Source: Ruminococcus sp. (lineage in GTDB: Bacteria > Bacillota > Clostridia > Oscillospirales > Ruminococcaceae). Taken from it: a DNA stretch of 64,000 nucleotides. Shown here piece after piece: positions 17,057 through 25,871 of the stretch. Within the stretch, counting starts at the first letter, position 1. Each line of letters starts with the position of its first letter. The stretch is taken from positions 1-64,000 of the forward strand of contig SVNP01000002.1 of assembly GCA_015066805.1 (NCBI GenBank), read 5' to 3'. Below the pieces are notes generated by a model, which made no database searches, had not been told where the DNA came from, and was given only the letters and a program-made list of their open reading frames with translations. A program made the position numbers and the translations under genes.

Positions 17057-17764
17057 ATGACAGCTTTGTTATATGTGGCAGCGGCATTGCTGGCGGCTGC
17101 CTGCGGCTATCTCATTGGCAGCGTGAACGGTGCCATTATTACCGTGCGCCTGCTGAAGGGCAAGGATGTTCGTGATTATGGCAGCAAAAATGCCGGCCTG
17201 ACCAATACCATACGTTGCTTTGGAAAGGGCTGCGGCGTGCTGACACTGATCATTGATATCGGCAAAGGTGCGGCTGCCATTGCAGCAGCGATTTTGTTGA
17301 GCAAGTGGCTGGGCTGGGCTCCTTTGGCGGACGGCACCGGCAACGATTACCGCTGGCTGGGCTTTATTGCGGCCGCATTTGCCATTCTGGGGCATATGAA
17401 GCCCATTTACTACCGCTTCCGCGGCGGAAAAGGCGTGCTGGTGGGTGTCAGCGTATTTCTGGTGCTGAACCCTTTGACGTTTGTGATCCTGATGGCGATT
17501 TTCGGGCTGCTGCTGTGGCGGAGCAAGTATGTTTCCCTTTCTTCCATTGTGGCAACAGCCTGTGTCATTCCCACTACCTTTTTGCTGGAGATTTTCCTGC
17601 GGGGCACTACCATGGGTATGGCTTTGCTGTATACCGGCATTGTTGCGGTAATGGCTGCCATGATCATTGGCTGCCACCATGAGAACATTCAACGCCTTCG
17701 TGCCGGCACCGAACGCAGAATCGGTGATCCCAAGCCGAAGGAAGTCACCGAATCCAAAGAATAA
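17057..17764 (+). CDS. plsY: glycerol-3-phosphate acyltransferase PlsY
   Basis: The 235-aa multi-pass membrane enzyme transfers an acyl group from acyl phosphate to glycerol 3-phosphate, the first step of phospholipid synthesis. The family motifs are present: GSVNGAIITVRLLKGKDVRDYGSKNAG near the N-terminus and GHMKPIYYRFRGGKGV in the middle. It is 17 bases after der and 13 bases before gpsA, which makes its substrate, so the two form a functional pair. It is slightly longer than usual because of a charged C-terminal tail. Confidence 0.95.
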   Translation: MTALLYVAAALLAAACGYLIGSVNGAIITVRLLKGKDVRDYGSKNAGLTNTIRCFGKGCGVLTLIIDIGKGAAAIAAAILLSKWLGWAPLADGTGNDYRWLGFIAAAFAILGHMKPIYYRFRGGKGVLVGVSVFLVLNPLTFVILMAIFGLLLWRSKYVSLSSIVATACVIPTTFLLEIFLRGTTMGMALLYTGIVAVMAAMIIGCHHENIQRLRAGTERRIGDPKPKEVTESKE

Positions 17765-17777
17765 AGGGGTGTTTTGT

Positions 17778-18773
17778 ATGGCAAATATCACGATTTTAGG
17801 CGGCGGCTTTGGCAGTGCGCTGGCGGTACTGCTCCATGGTATGGAGCACCATGTGACCCTTTGGAGCGCATTGCCTGATGAGATCGAGGCAATCCGTCGG
17901 GATGGCGAGCAGAAAGCAAAGCTCCCCGGCGTGAAGATCCCAAAGGAAATTGAACTGACCACCGATATTTCCGCAGTCAGCGGTGCCGATATGGTGCTGT
18001 TTGTCATTCCCTCCGCCTTTGTGCGGCAGACGGTACGTCTGGCATCGCCCCATATCCGCAAGGGCACCATTGTGTGCAATGCCGGAAAGGGCATTGAAGA
18101 AGGCACCTTGCAGCTTATGAGTACCGTGTTCAAGGAGGAGATCCCTCAGGCAAGGCTGGTGATCCTGACAGGCCCCTGCCACGCCGAGGAGGTGGCAAGA
18201 GGGATCCCCACCACCATTGTTGCCGCATCGGAGGATGCGGAGGCTGCCATGCAGGTGCAGGAGTGGGTCAGCTCGCCCATATTCCGTGTGTACCTCAATG
18301 AGGATGTGACCGGCTGTGAGCTGGGCGGTGCCCTGAAAAATGTCATTGCCCTCAGTGCAGGCATCAGCGACGGACTGGGGTACGGCGATAACACGAAGGC
18401 CGCCTTGATGACCAGAGGACTCCACGAAATTGCCAGACTGGGCGTGGCCATGGGCGCAAAGGTGGAAACCTTTGCGGGGCTTACGGGTCTGGGCGATCTC
18501 ATCGTGACCTGTACAAGCATGCACAGCCGCAATCGGCGGGCGGGCATTCTCATCGGGCAGGGGGTTTCTCCCGAAGATGCCGTAAAGCAGGTGGGTACTG
18601 TGGAAGGCTATTATTGCTGCCACACAGCTTATCATCTGGCAAAGAAATGCGGCGTGGAAATGCCCATTACCGAGCTGTTGTATGCGGTTTTGTATCAAAA
18701 TGCCGATGTGACTACGGCTCTGGCCCGATTGATGGGCAGACCCAAACGGCATGAACGGGAAAAACTCGGGTAA
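17778..18773 (+). CDS. gpsA: NAD(P)-dependent glycerol-3-phosphate dehydrogenase
   Basis: The 331-aa enzyme starts at ATG 17778 after AAAGGGGTGTTTTGT; the track start lies inside plsY. ITILGGGFGSALAVLL is the dinucleotide-binding motif and GCELGGALKNVIALSAGISDG the conserved catalytic region with lysine. It reduces dihydroxyacetone phosphate to glycerol 3-phosphate for PlsY. A terminator follows. Confidence 0.95.
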   Translation: MANITILGGGFGSALAVLLHGMEHHVTLWSALPDEIEAIRRDGEQKAKLPGVKIPKEIELTTDISAVSGADMVLFVIPSAFVRQTVRLASPHIRKGTIVCNAGKGIEEGTLQLMSTVFKEEIPQARLVILTGPCHAEEVARGIPTTIVAASEDAEAAMQVQEWVSSPIFRVYLNEDVTGCELGGALKNVIALSAGISDGLGYGDNTKAALMTRGLHEIARLGVAMGAKVETFAGLTGLGDLIVTCTSMHSRNRRAGILIGQGVSPEDAVKQVGTVEGYYCCHTAYHLAKKCGVEMPITELLYAVLYQNADVTTALARLMGRPKRHEREKLG

Positions 18774-18806
18774 ATCGCCGAAAAAACCATTTGTGCAGTT
18801 TTCATA

Positions 18807-18846
18807 AAAATTGAGGGTGCCTTTTGCCGTGCGCCCTCAATTTTCA
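18807..18846 (+). terminator. intrinsic terminator after gpsA
   Basis: AAAATTGAGGGTGC/GCGCCCTCAATTTT forms a long stem with a 10-base loop. The 120 bases that follow before the rplM promoter hold no supported gene. Confidence 0.8.
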
Positions 18847-18969
18847 TTTGCGGACAAAAAAATTCACCCAAAAAATGAAATGAACTCCGAGGATGAGAGA
18901 GTATATGAGCGTGAAAACAAGAAAAACGGAGCAATATGGGGGTATTTTTAATTTTCGGCAATTTGACCG

Positions 18970-18998
18970 TTGACTTTTCTGCGGGATAGGTGTATAAT
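18970..18998 (+). promoter_or_regulatory. promoter of rplM-rpsI
   Basis: TTGACT, 17 bases, TATAAT, about 74 bases before the L13 start codon. Confidence 0.8.
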
Positions 18999-19007
18999 AA
19001 ATCTTGC

Positions 19008-19045
19008 ACTGTCGGAGCAGCGTACCCGTCGCCGGCTCCGACCCA
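19008..19045 (+). promoter_or_regulatory. candidate L13 leader (autoregulatory 5' UTR hairpin)
   Basis: GTCGGAGC (19011-19018) pairs with GCTCCGAC (19035-19042) across a 16-base loop immediately after the predicted transcription start. Firmicutes rplM-rpsI mRNAs are known to carry L13-binding leaders at this place. I infer identity from position and structure only, without a covariance search. Confidence 0.5.
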
Positions 19046-19071
19046 TAAAATATCTGATGGAGGAAGTTACT

Positions 19072-19500
19072 ATGTCAACAACCATGCCTAAGGTTGCCGA
19101 GATCAACCGGAAATGGTATATCCTTGACGCAGCAGGTCAGCCTCTTGGCCGCGTTGCTGCAAAGGCTGCTACGATCCTTCGTGGTAAGCACAAGCCCGAT
19201 TTCACTCCCAATGTGGATTGCGGCGATCACGTTATCATCATCAACTGCGCTGAGGCAGTTCTGACCGGTAAGAAGCTGGATCAGAAGTTCGAGATCTGGC
19301 ACACCGGCTGGATCGGCCACCTGAAGAAGGTTTCCTACCGCGAACTGATGGCAAAGCGTCCCGAGCACGCAATGTTCATTGCTGTTAAGGGTATGCTGAA
19401 GGACAATGCCATCGGCAGAGCATCTATGAAGCGTCTCCGCGTTTACGCAGGAGCAGACCACAAGAATCAGGCCCAGAAGCCTGAAATGTACGAGCTGTAA
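19072..19500 (+). CDS. rplM: 50S ribosomal protein L13
   Basis: The 142-aa protein starts at ATG 19072 (GATGGAGGAAGTTACT). [31 protein letters not shown] and [13 protein letters not shown] are L13 signatures. The first four residues before the conserved region are a short lineage extension. It is followed after 14 bases by rpsI, the universal partner. It binds 23S rRNA and initiates 50S assembly. Confidence 0.97.
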   Translation: MSTTMPKVAEINRKWYILDAAGQPLGRVAAKAATILRGKHKPDFTPNVDCGDHVIIINCAEAVLTGKKLDQKFEIWHTGWIGHLKKVSYRELMAKRPEHAMFIAVKGMLKDNAIGRASMKRLRVYAGADHKNQAQKPEMYEL

Positions 19501-19514
19501 GGAGGGCGTCTGCA

Positions 19515-19934
19515 ATGAGCGAAATCACTGTATCTTATCAGTCTAAGCTGAAGTCTTACTACGGCACCGGCAGAAGAAAGCACTCCGTTGCAAGAGTTCG
19601 TCTGTACCCCGGTAACGGCAATGTAACCATTAACGGCAGAACCATCGACAACTACTTTGGTCTGGAGACCCTGAAGCTGATCGTTCGTCAGCCTCTGGCT
19701 CTCACCGGCACTGCAGAGCAGTTCGATATCGTCTGCACTGTTGCAGGCGGCGGTGTGACCGGTCAGGCAGGTGCTATCCGTCACGGTGTTGCACGTGCAC
19801 TGCTCCAGTTTGATGCTGAGCTGCGTCCTGCTCTGAAGAAGGCAGGCTTCCTGACTCGTGACCCCAGAATGAAGGAGAGAAAGAAGTACGGCCTGAAGGC
19901 TGCACGTCGCGCTCCTCAGTTCTCCAAGAGATAA
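19515..19934 (+). CDS. rpsI: 30S ribosomal protein S9
   Basis: The 139-aa protein has the S9 motifs [19 protein letters not shown] and the basic C-terminal tail [17 protein letters not shown] that reaches the P-site tRNA. It starts after AAGGAGGGCGTCTGCA and ends before a strong terminator. It is cotranscribed with rplM. Confidence 0.97.
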   Translation: MSEITVSYQSKLKSYYGTGRRKHSVARVRLYPGNGNVTINGRTIDNYFGLETLKLIVRQPLALTGTAEQFDIVCTVAGGGVTGQAGAIRHGVARALLQFDAELRPALKKAGFLTRDPRMKERKKYGLKAARRAPQFSKR

Positions 19935-19945
19935 TTTGTTCTTGC

Positions 19946-19980
19946 AAAAAACCACGCAGATGCTTCTGCGTGGTTTTTTT
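19946..19980 (+). terminator. intrinsic terminator after rpsI
   Basis: AAAAAACCACGCAGA/TCTGCGTGGTTTTTT with a four-base loop and a seven-T run. Confidence 0.9.
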
Positions 19981-20024
19981 GTTGCGGATGAGTATGAACA
20001 AATTGTAAATTCCGGAGTTTCCTC

Positions 20025-20054
20025 TTGACAGTTGAGTGTTCGATCAACTATAAT
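20025..20054 (+). promoter_or_regulatory. promoter of the ArsR-CDF operon
   Basis: TTGACA, 18 bases, TATAAT. The spacer consists of the first operator palindrome. Confidence 0.8.
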
Positions 20055-20079
20055 AGATACAGTTGAACAATAACTCAAC
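20031..20079 (+). promoter_or_regulatory. two ArsR-type operator palindromes
   Basis: GTTGA-N8-TCAAC occurs twice: at 20031-20048, filling the promoter spacer, and at 20062-20079, between the -10 box and the ribosome binding site. Centre spacing is 31 bases, about three helical turns, so two dimers could bind the same face and block RNA polymerase. Confidence 0.65.
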
Positions 20080-20096
20080 CGAAAGGAGAACCGATC

Positions 20097-20471
20097 ATGA
20101 GCCGGAATGAATTTATCTGTGACTGCAATTGCATTCATGAGGAGCAGGTGGAAAAGACCCTTGCCCGTATGCCCGATGCCGAAACACTGGATCGGCTGGC
20201 AGCTTTCTACAAGATGATCGGGGACAGTACCCGCTGCAAGATCCTGTTTGCCCTGCTGGAACAGCCCATGTGCGTGTGCGATCTGGCCAATGTGCTTTCC
20301 ATGACCAAGTCGGCGGTGTCCCATCAGCTCAGCAAAATGCGGGGGTGTAGCATGATCACCTGCGAAAAACGCGGCAAAGAAGTTTACTATCGGCTGGATG
20401 ACCATCATGTTTCCACGATTTTTGAGCTGAGCCTGACGCATATCTGCCACCGAAAGGAGGAAGAAGCATGA
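20097..20471 (+). CDS. ArsR/SmtB-family metal-responsive repressor
   Basis: The 124-aa winged-helix protein has the metal box PMCVCDLANVL in the DNA-binding helix and the recognition helix TKSAVSHQLSKM. Cysteines near the N-terminus (CDCNC) resemble those of CadC-type Cd/Pb/Zn sensors, and a C-terminal His/Cys segment (HHVS...HICH) may add a second site. It should release its two operators when metal binds. It overlaps the downstream CDF transporter by four bases (ATGA), which sets up classic efflux autoregulation. Confidence 0.9.
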   Translation: MSRNEFICDCNCIHEEQVEKTLARMPDAETLDRLAAFYKMIGDSTRCKILFALLEQPMCVCDLANVLSMTKSAVSHQLSKMRGCSMITCEKRGKEVYYRLDDHHVSTIFELSLTHICHRKEEEA

Positions 20472-21364
20472 AAACGGAAAAGAATATCCTCATTGCGTTT
20501 TTGCTGAATTTGTTTTTCTCGCTACTGGAGCTGGTGGGCGGTGTGTTCACCAACAGTGTTGCCATTCTTTCCGATGCGGTCCATGATTTCGGTGATGCCC
20601 TCAGTATCGGCGTCTCATGGATTCTGGAGCGAAAAAGCAAGCAGCAGCCTGATGATCGGTTTACCTACGGCTACGGCAGATATTCGGTGATCGGCAGCGT
20701 GATTACCACGCTGGTGCTGGTATTCGGCTCCGGTATGGTGATGATCCATGCGGTAGAGCGATTGTTTAAGCCCCATGCGGTACACAGCGGCGGTATGCTT
20801 GTGCTGGCGGTGATCGGCCTTGCGGTAAATTTAGTGGCTGCCTTTGTTACAAGAGAGGGCGATTCTCTGAACCGTAAAGCTGTGAATCTGCATATGCTGG
20901 AGGATGTGCTGGGCTGGGCGGTGGTGCTGGTGGGTGCCGTTATCATGCACTTTACGGGCTGGAGCATTATTGATCCGCTGCTTTCTGCGACTCTGGCGGT
21001 GTATATCCTGATTCATGCTGTGGGACATCTGAAGGAATCCCTGAACTTGTTTCTGGAGGGCGCACCCGAGGGCGTATCTGCTGCGGAGGTGCGGCAGGCT
21101 GCACTGGCTGTGGAAGGCGTTGAGGACGTGCATCATGTGCATTTGTGGAGCATGGACGGCTACCGCCATTTTGCAACCATGCATCTGGTTGCCCAAGGTG
21201 ATGCGGCGATCATCAAGCATGAGGTGAGAGAAGCCTTGGAGGCTTTGCATATCAGCCATGTTACGTTGGAACTGGAGCATCCCGCAGAGGATTGCCATGC
21301 GGCAAGCTGTAATGGCGGAAAGAGAGATAAAGCCTGTCACGGGCATTATCACCACCATCATTGA
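20468..21364 (+). CDS. cation diffusion facilitator (zinc/cadmium efflux)
   Basis: The 298-aa protein has six membrane segments, with the metal site SDAVHDFGDALS in TM2 (Asp and His ligands) and HMLEDVLGWAVV in TM5, followed by a cytoplasmic metal-binding domain (VEDVHHVHLWSMDG). The C-terminus is rich in Cys and His (CHAASCNGGKRDKACHGHYHHHH), which suits a metal-capturing tail. The CDF family exports Zn, Cd or Co in exchange for protons. The upstream ArsR repressor strongly supports a CzcD-like resistance role. Confidence 0.92.
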   Translation: MKTEKNILIAFLLNLFFSLLELVGGVFTNSVAILSDAVHDFGDALSIGVSWILERKSKQQPDDRFTYGYGRYSVIGSVITTLVLVFGSGMVMIHAVERLFKPHAVHSGGMLVLAVIGLAVNLVAAFVTREGDSLNRKAVNLHMLEDVLGWAVVLVGAVIMHFTGWSIIDPLLSATLAVYILIHAVGHLKESLNLFLEGAPEGVSAAEVRQAALAVEGVEDVHHVHLWSMDGYRHFATMHLVAQGDAAIIKHEVREALEALHISHVTLELEHPAEDCHAASCNGGKRDKACHGHYHHHH

Positions 21365-21466
21365 GCAGAAAAACGACTGCTGTCAAAAAACAGAGCATTT
21401 GGCAGAAAACGGGAGAAAACTACGGAAAATACGCAAAAAGCCATTTCCACTTCGTTTTCTTGCGGT

Positions 21467-21495
21467 TTGCGAAGTTTGTCGGATTATGGTATGAT
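21467..21495 (+). promoter_or_regulatory. promoter of the zinc-ribbon pair
   Basis: TTGCGA, 17 bases, TATGAT with an upstream TATGG, about 44 bases before the gene at 21539. Confidence 0.6.
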
Positions 21496-21538
21496 AAAAG
21501 CACAGACGCTTTCATATAACATTTGGAGGTATTACATT

Positions 21539-21934
21539 ATGAATTGTCCTCATTGCGGCGCACCGCAGGAGGGGAATCTGCACTTCTGCACACATTGCGG
21601 GCAAACCCTGATGCAGAACGGCGTTCCCATGCAGCCTGCACATACCATGCCCGTACCGCCGATATATCCTGCACTGCAGGTGCCGGAAGACCACAAGCCC
21701 ATTTCCCCTTGGGGATATCTGGGCTACACGCTGCTGTACTGTATTCCCGTGCTGGGGTGGATCTTCCTGCTGATCTTTTCTTTCGGCGGCAGCAAGAACA
21801 TCAATGTGCGGAATTATGCCCGTTCCTATGGCATTCTGTACCTGATCTCCGTTATCCTTGCTGTTGTGATTCTGGTGCTGATGTTCGCTTTGTTCGGCAG
21901 TCTGCTGGCAGCCTTGGAAGGCATGCCTGCTTAA
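21539..21934 (+). CDS. zinc-ribbon membrane protein, copy 1
   Basis: The 131-aa protein starts at ATG 21539 after TTTGGAGGTATTACATT. It begins with a zinc ribbon (CPHCG...CTHCG, residues 3-21). A proline-rich linker (MPVPPIYPALQVPEDHKP) and a two-TM domain follow (WGYLGYTLLYCIPVLGWIFLLIFSFG and YLISVILAVVILVLMFALFG). The sequence SPWGYLGYTLLY...GSKNINVRNYARSYGILY is repeated almost motif for motif in the next gene, so the two are tandem paralogues. Function is unknown; similar clostridial proteins are annotated only as zinc-ribbon domain proteins. Confidence 0.75.
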   Translation: MNCPHCGAPQEGNLHFCTHCGQTLMQNGVPMQPAHTMPVPPIYPALQVPEDHKPISPWGYLGYTLLYCIPVLGWIFLLIFSFGGSKNINVRNYARSYGILYLISVILAVVILVLMFALFGSLLAALEGMPA

Positions 21935-21947
21935 AGGAGGGAATACG

Positions 21948-22292
21948 ATGAATTGTCCGAATTGCGGCAGCTATATGCATGAAGGCACCACCTATTGCTC
22001 TCATTGCGGTGTGCAGACCATACCCACGCAGGTGCCTGTTGAGTATAAGCCCATTACCCCTTGGGGCTATGTGGGTTACTATATCCTGTACCAGATCCCT
22101 CTGATCGGCTTTATCATTATGCTGATCAATGCTTTTGGCAGCAATACCAATGTGCATCTGAAGAACCTTTCCCGCTGCTATCTGATTTTGTACATCATTG
22201 CCGTTGTGATCTATGTGATCTATTTTGCGCTGATCATTATCGGCATATCGGCTTCGCCCGAATTTGCTTATTCTGCCTGTATATCCGTTTGA
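21948..22292 (+). CDS. zinc-ribbon membrane protein, copy 2
   Basis: The 114-aa paralogue of the preceding gene keeps the same order: zinc ribbon (CPNCG...CSHCG), a shorter linker, then PWGYVGYYILYQIPLIGFIIMLINAFG and a second membrane segment. The linker is about 15 residues shorter than in copy 1. It starts 13 bases after copy 1 with AAAGGAGGGAATACG and ends at a terminator, so the two form a bicistronic unit. A paired or heteromeric membrane role is plausible but unproven. Confidence 0.75.
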   Translation: MNCPNCGSYMHEGTTYCSHCGVQTIPTQVPVEYKPITPWGYVGYYILYQIPLIGFIIMLINAFGSNTNVHLKNLSRCYLILYIIAVVIYVIYFALIIIGISASPEFAYSACISV

Positions 22293-22296
22293 AGTC

Positions 22297-22334
22297 AGCA
22301 AGGATGTCTCTGTGTGGGGCATCCTTGCTTTTTT
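22297..22334 (+). terminator. intrinsic terminator after the zinc-ribbon pair
   Basis: AGCAAGGATG/CATCCTTGCT stem followed by TTTTTTG. Confidence 0.85.
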
Positions 22335-22441
22335 GACAGCATAGCATGATCGTAGATGCCACTTTTTGAGAATCAGACTGCGGTTTTTTGTCGGATTTGC
22401 AGAAAACACAAGGGCGGGACTTCCGCCTGCGTGAAAAATAC

Positions 22442-22470
22442 TTGCATTCTGCAATGAAATCTGCTATAAT
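22442..22470 (+). promoter_or_regulatory. promoter of glnN
   Basis: TTGCAT, 17 bases, TATAAT. In the leader, AAGAAC (22502-22507) and GTTCTT (22527-22532) flank the ribosome binding site AAAGGAGA and could form a stem that exposes or hides it. Confidence 0.7.
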
Positions 22471-22532
22471 ATTACGTTGAGAATCCCTCGATGAGGGGGT
22501 GAAGAACAGATCGCAAAAAAAGGAGAGTTCTT

Positions 22533-24638
22533 ATGGAAACCTGCGATGTGAAGCGTACTGCTGCGCCGGATGAATATTTCGGCTGTAATGTATTCAATGA
22601 GAGCGTTATGCGGAGCTATCTGCCCCGCAAGGTGTTTGAGGCGGTTCTGCGTACCAAGCGTATGGGTACTGCGCTGCCCAAGGATACCGCCGATGTAGTG
22701 GCCAGTGCCATGAAGGACTGGGCTGTCAGCAAGGGTTGTACCCACTATACCCACTGGTTCCAGCCTATGACCGGCATTACCGCCGAGAAGCATGATGCCT
22801 TTTTATCTCCTTCCGGAGATGGCGTGATCCTGGAGTTTTCCGGTAAGGAGCTGATCAAGGGCGAGCCGGATGCTTCCTCCTTCCCTTCGGGCGGTCTGCG
22901 TGCCACCTTTGAGGCCAGAGGCTATACTGCATGGGATCCCACCTCGGATGCCTTTATCAAGGATCGTACCCTGTGCATTCCCACTGCTTTCTGTTCCTAT
23001 ACCGGCGAGGTGCTGGATAAAAAAACCCCCCTGCTCCGTTCCATGGAGGTCGTCAGTCGTCAGACTGTCCGTATGCTGCGTTTGTTCGGCAATACCAATG
23101 TGCAGCGTGTAGTGACCACCGTCGGCCCTGAGCAGGAGTATTTCCTCATTGACAAAGCCGCCTACGACAGTCGTGAGGATCTGATTCTGACCGGCCGTAC
23201 TTTGTTCGGCGCAAAGCCTCCCCGCGGTGAGGAAATGGATGACCACTATTTCGGCAACCTGACCCAGCGTGTTTCCGATTTTATGCGTGAGCTGGATGAG
23301 GAGCTGTGGAAGCTGGGCATCTACGCCAAAACCGAGCATAACGAGGTCGCACCGGCCCAGCATGAGCTGGCACCTGTGTACACCACTGCCAATATCGCTG
23401 CCGACCACAATCAGCTTACCATGGAGCTGATGAAAAAAACTGCCCTCAAGCACGGTCTGGTCTGCCTGCTGCATGAAAAGCCCTTTGCAGGTGTCAGCGG
23501 ATCGGGCAAGCATAACAACTGGTCCCTGACTACCGATGATGGACAGAATCTGCTGGACCCCGGCGATACCCCCCAGGATAACCTGCAGTTTTTGCTGGTG
23601 CTGTGTGCCTTCCTGAAAGGCATCAAGGAGTATGCACCGCTGCTGCGTCTGGCTTCTGCCTCGGCAGGCAATGATAACCGCCTGGGCGGTAACGAAGCGC
23701 CGCCTACCGTGATCTCCGTATTCATCGGTGATGATCTGCAGCGTGTGCTGGATGCCATCGAGCAGGGTAAGCCTCTGGATGGCTGCGGTAAGGAAAAGTT
23801 CAATCTGGGTGTGGATGCCATGCCTCAGTTCCGCAAGGACAGCACCGACCGTAACCGTACCTCTCCCATTGCCTTTACGGGCAACAAGTTCGAGTTCCGT
23901 ATGCTGGGTGCTGCGGATTCCATCTCCTGCTGCAATTTTATTCTCAACACCATTTTTGCATGGGAAATGGATCAGTTTGCCACCGAGCTGGAGCAGGCAG
24001 AGGACTTTGAAACTGCCCTGAAGGAGCTGCTGGTACGCAATATCCGTGAAAATAAGGACATCATCTTTAATGGCAACGGCTACGGCGATGCATGGTTTGA
24101 TGAGTGCAAACGCCGCAATCTGCCCAATTATCCCTCTACCGTGGAGGCCCTGGAGCAGTACACCCGTGATGAGTTCGTGGCGATCTTTGAGAAATACGGC
24201 GTGCTGAACCGTGCAGAGATCACCTCCCGTCGGGATATTTTGCTGGAAAATTACAGCAAGACCGTACATATCGAGGCCAAAACCATGCTGGATATGGCAA
24301 GAAAGCTGATTTTGCCCACCGCCATCTCCTATGCAAAGGAGATCTGCGATGCCATTACCGCAAAGCGGATTGTGAATCTGGATGCCAGAGTGGAGGAGGC
24401 GATTGCCGCCGAAGTCAACGATCTGACAGCCTGCCTGTATGATGCGGTCAATGAGCTGGCTGCCAAGATCAATGATATCGCTCGCTGTGAGGGTGCGCTG
24501 GAAACCGCATCCTACATCCGCAAGAACATTGTACCTGCCATGGAGCGTCTGCGTACTCCCGCCGATGCGCTGGAGCTGCTGGTGCCTGCGGACAAGTGGC
24601 CCTTCCCGTCCTATTCCGATATTCTCTATAACATCTGA
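22533..24638 (+). CDS. glnN: glutamine synthetase type III
   Basis: The 701-aa length identifies the type III enzyme (GSI is about 450 aa). Visible motifs include a [10 protein letters not shown] glutamate-binding region, [16 protein letters not shown] with metal ligands, the ATP-site [11 protein letters not shown], and [21 protein letters not shown] makes glutamine from glutamate, ammonia and ATP and is typical of Bacteroidetes, ruminococci and some other anaerobes. It has its own promoter and no ammonium transporter or PII gene beside it. The long C-terminal helical extension is as expected for the type. Confidence 0.96.
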   Translation: METCDVKRTAAPDEYFGCNVFNESVMRSYLPRKVFEAVLRTKRMGTALPKDTADVVASAMKDWAVSKGCTHYTHWFQPMTGITAEKHDAFLSPSGDGVILEFSGKELIKGEPDASSFPSGGLRATFEARGYTAWDPTSDAFIKDRTLCIPTAFCSYTGEVLDKKTPLLRSMEVVSRQTVRMLRLFGNTNVQRVVTTVGPEQEYFLIDKAAYDSREDLILTGRTLFGAKPPRGEEMDDHYFGNLTQRVSDFMRELDEELWKLGIYAKTEHNEVAPAQHELAPVYTTANIAADHNQLTMELMKKTALKHGLVCLLHEKPFAGVSGSGKHNNWSLTTDDGQNLLDPGDTPQDNLQFLLVLCAFLKGIKEYAPLLRLASASAGNDNRLGGNEAPPTVISVFIGDDLQRVLDAIEQGKPLDGCGKEKFNLGVDAMPQFRKDSTDRNRTSPIAFTGNKFEFRMLGAADSISCCNFILNTIFAWEMDQFATELEQAEDFETALKELLVRNIRENKDIIFNGNGYGDAWFDECKRRNLPNYPSTVEALEQYTRDEFVAIFEKYGVLNRAEITSRRDILLENYSKTVHIEAKTMLDMARKLILPTAISYAKEICDAITAKRIVNLDARVEEAIAAEVNDLTACLYDAVNELAAKINDIARCEGALETASYIRKNIVPAMERLRTPADALELLVPADKWPFPSYSDILYNI

Positions 24639-24671
24639 TGACCCTTTTTTCCGGAAAGTGAGCTGATTCCC

Positions 24672-25727
24672 TTGCGCGAGGATGCTGTCCTGTGCCTTCT
24701 GCCGGAGCTGCTGCTGCCTTGGTATGCGGCAAATGCCCGTGATCTTCCGTGGCGGAAAGACCGTGAGCCGTACCATGTATGGCTTTCGGAGATCATGCTG
24801 CAGCAAACCCGAGTGGAGGCTGTAAAGCCCTACTACCTTCGCTTTTTGGCGCAGCTACCGCAGGTTGGTGATCTTGCCCGCTGCGAGGATGATGCACTGA
24901 TGAAGCTGTGGGAGGGGCTGGGCTATTATAGCCGTGCAAGAAATCTGAAAAAAGCCGCACAGGTCATTGCCGAACAGTACCATGGCGTGTTCCCCGCAGA
25001 TCATAAAAAGCTGCTGGCATTGCCGGGCGTAGGTGATTATACCGCAGGTGCGGTGGCATCCATTTGCTTTGAGCTGCCTGAGCCTGCCGTGGACGGCAAT
25101 GTGCTGCGGGTCATCAGCCGATTGTGCGCCGATGGCCGTTGTGTGGATGATGCAGCCGTGAAAAAAGAGATCCGTGGGCTGCTGCTGCCTGTGTATGAGG
25201 CTTGCAGCCATCGCGGAACACTGACACAGGCCTTGATGGAGCTTGGCGCAACGATCTGTATTCCCAATGGCAAGCCCCTGTGCCATGTCTGCCCTTGCAA
25301 AGCTGTCTGCCGTGCAAGGCAGGAGGGGAGCACTGAGCAATATCCTGTGCGGAAGCAGAAAAAACCTCGTAAGATCGAGAAATACACCGTGTATGTACTG
25401 CGCTGCGGTGATGAGATTGCCTTGCAAAAACGCCCTGCAAAGGGCTTACTGGCAGGGCTTTGGGAGCTGCCGCATACCGATGGGCATTGTTCCATGCAGC
25501 AGGCTCTGCGTATGGCCGAAAGCTGGGGCTGTCATCCCACGGAAGCGGTATCGGTCACCGGCTGTACCCATATCTTTACCCATATAGAATGGCATATGCA
25601 GAGCATATATCTGCTGTGCAGCCGCCGCTGCGAAGGATTTACTTGGGTCAGCCTGCAATCGCTGGCGGAAGAAACGCCGCTGCCAACGGCTTTCCGTGTG
25701 GCGTTGCCCGATTTTGAACAAATATGA
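24672..25727 (+). CDS. mutY: A/G-specific adenine DNA glycosylase
   Basis: The 351-aa protein begins at TTG 24672; no in-frame ATG fits, and GGAAAGTGAG lies 11 bases upstream. It has the catalytic glutamate region (WLSEIMLQQTRVE), a helix-hairpin-helix with GVGDYTAGA, the catalytic Asp in VDGNVLRVISR, and a four-cysteine iron-sulfur cluster (C-X7-C-X2-C-X5-C). A C-terminal NUDIX-like MutT domain recognises 8-oxoG (LAGLWELPHTDG). It removes adenine mispaired with 8-oxoguanine. It follows glnN by 33 bases and may be cotranscribed. Confidence 0.93.
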   Translation: MREDAVLCLLPELLLPWYAANARDLPWRKDREPYHVWLSEIMLQQTRVEAVKPYYLRFLAQLPQVGDLARCEDDALMKLWEGLGYYSRARNLKKAAQVIAEQYHGVFPADHKKLLALPGVGDYTAGAVASICFELPEPAVDGNVLRVISRLCADGRCVDDAAVKKEIRGLLLPVYEACSHRGTLTQALMELGATICIPNGKPLCHVCPCKAVCRARQEGSTEQYPVRKQKKPRKIEKYTVYVLRCGDEIALQKRPAKGLLAGLWELPHTDGHCSMQQALRMAESWGCHPTEAVSVTGCTHIFTHIEWHMQSIYLLCSRRCEGFTWVSLQSLAEETPLPTAFRVALPDFEQI

Positions 25728-25731
25728 CAAT

Positions 25732-25775
25732 CAAGCCGTTGTACGCAGAAAGGTACAGCGGCTTGCTGTGTTTTG
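25732..25775 (+). terminator. probable terminator after mutY
   Basis: CAAGCCGTTGTAC pairs with GTACAGCGGCTTG around eight bases; the following run is the weaker CTGTGTTTTG. Confidence 0.6.
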
Positions 25776-25800
25776 CTGTACGTTTTTTCTGTCGGAATGC

Positions 25801-25828
25801 TTGACAGATGCGGAAAATATGGTATAAT
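25801..25828 (+). promoter_or_regulatory. promoter of the SGNH lipoprotein operon
   Basis: TTGACA, 16 bases, TATAAT with a TATGG extension upstream of the -10 box. Confidence 0.8.
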
Positions 25829-25871
25829 AAAAAGGATAGGTTGATTTTTTCCGAAAAGAAGGAATTTGTGT

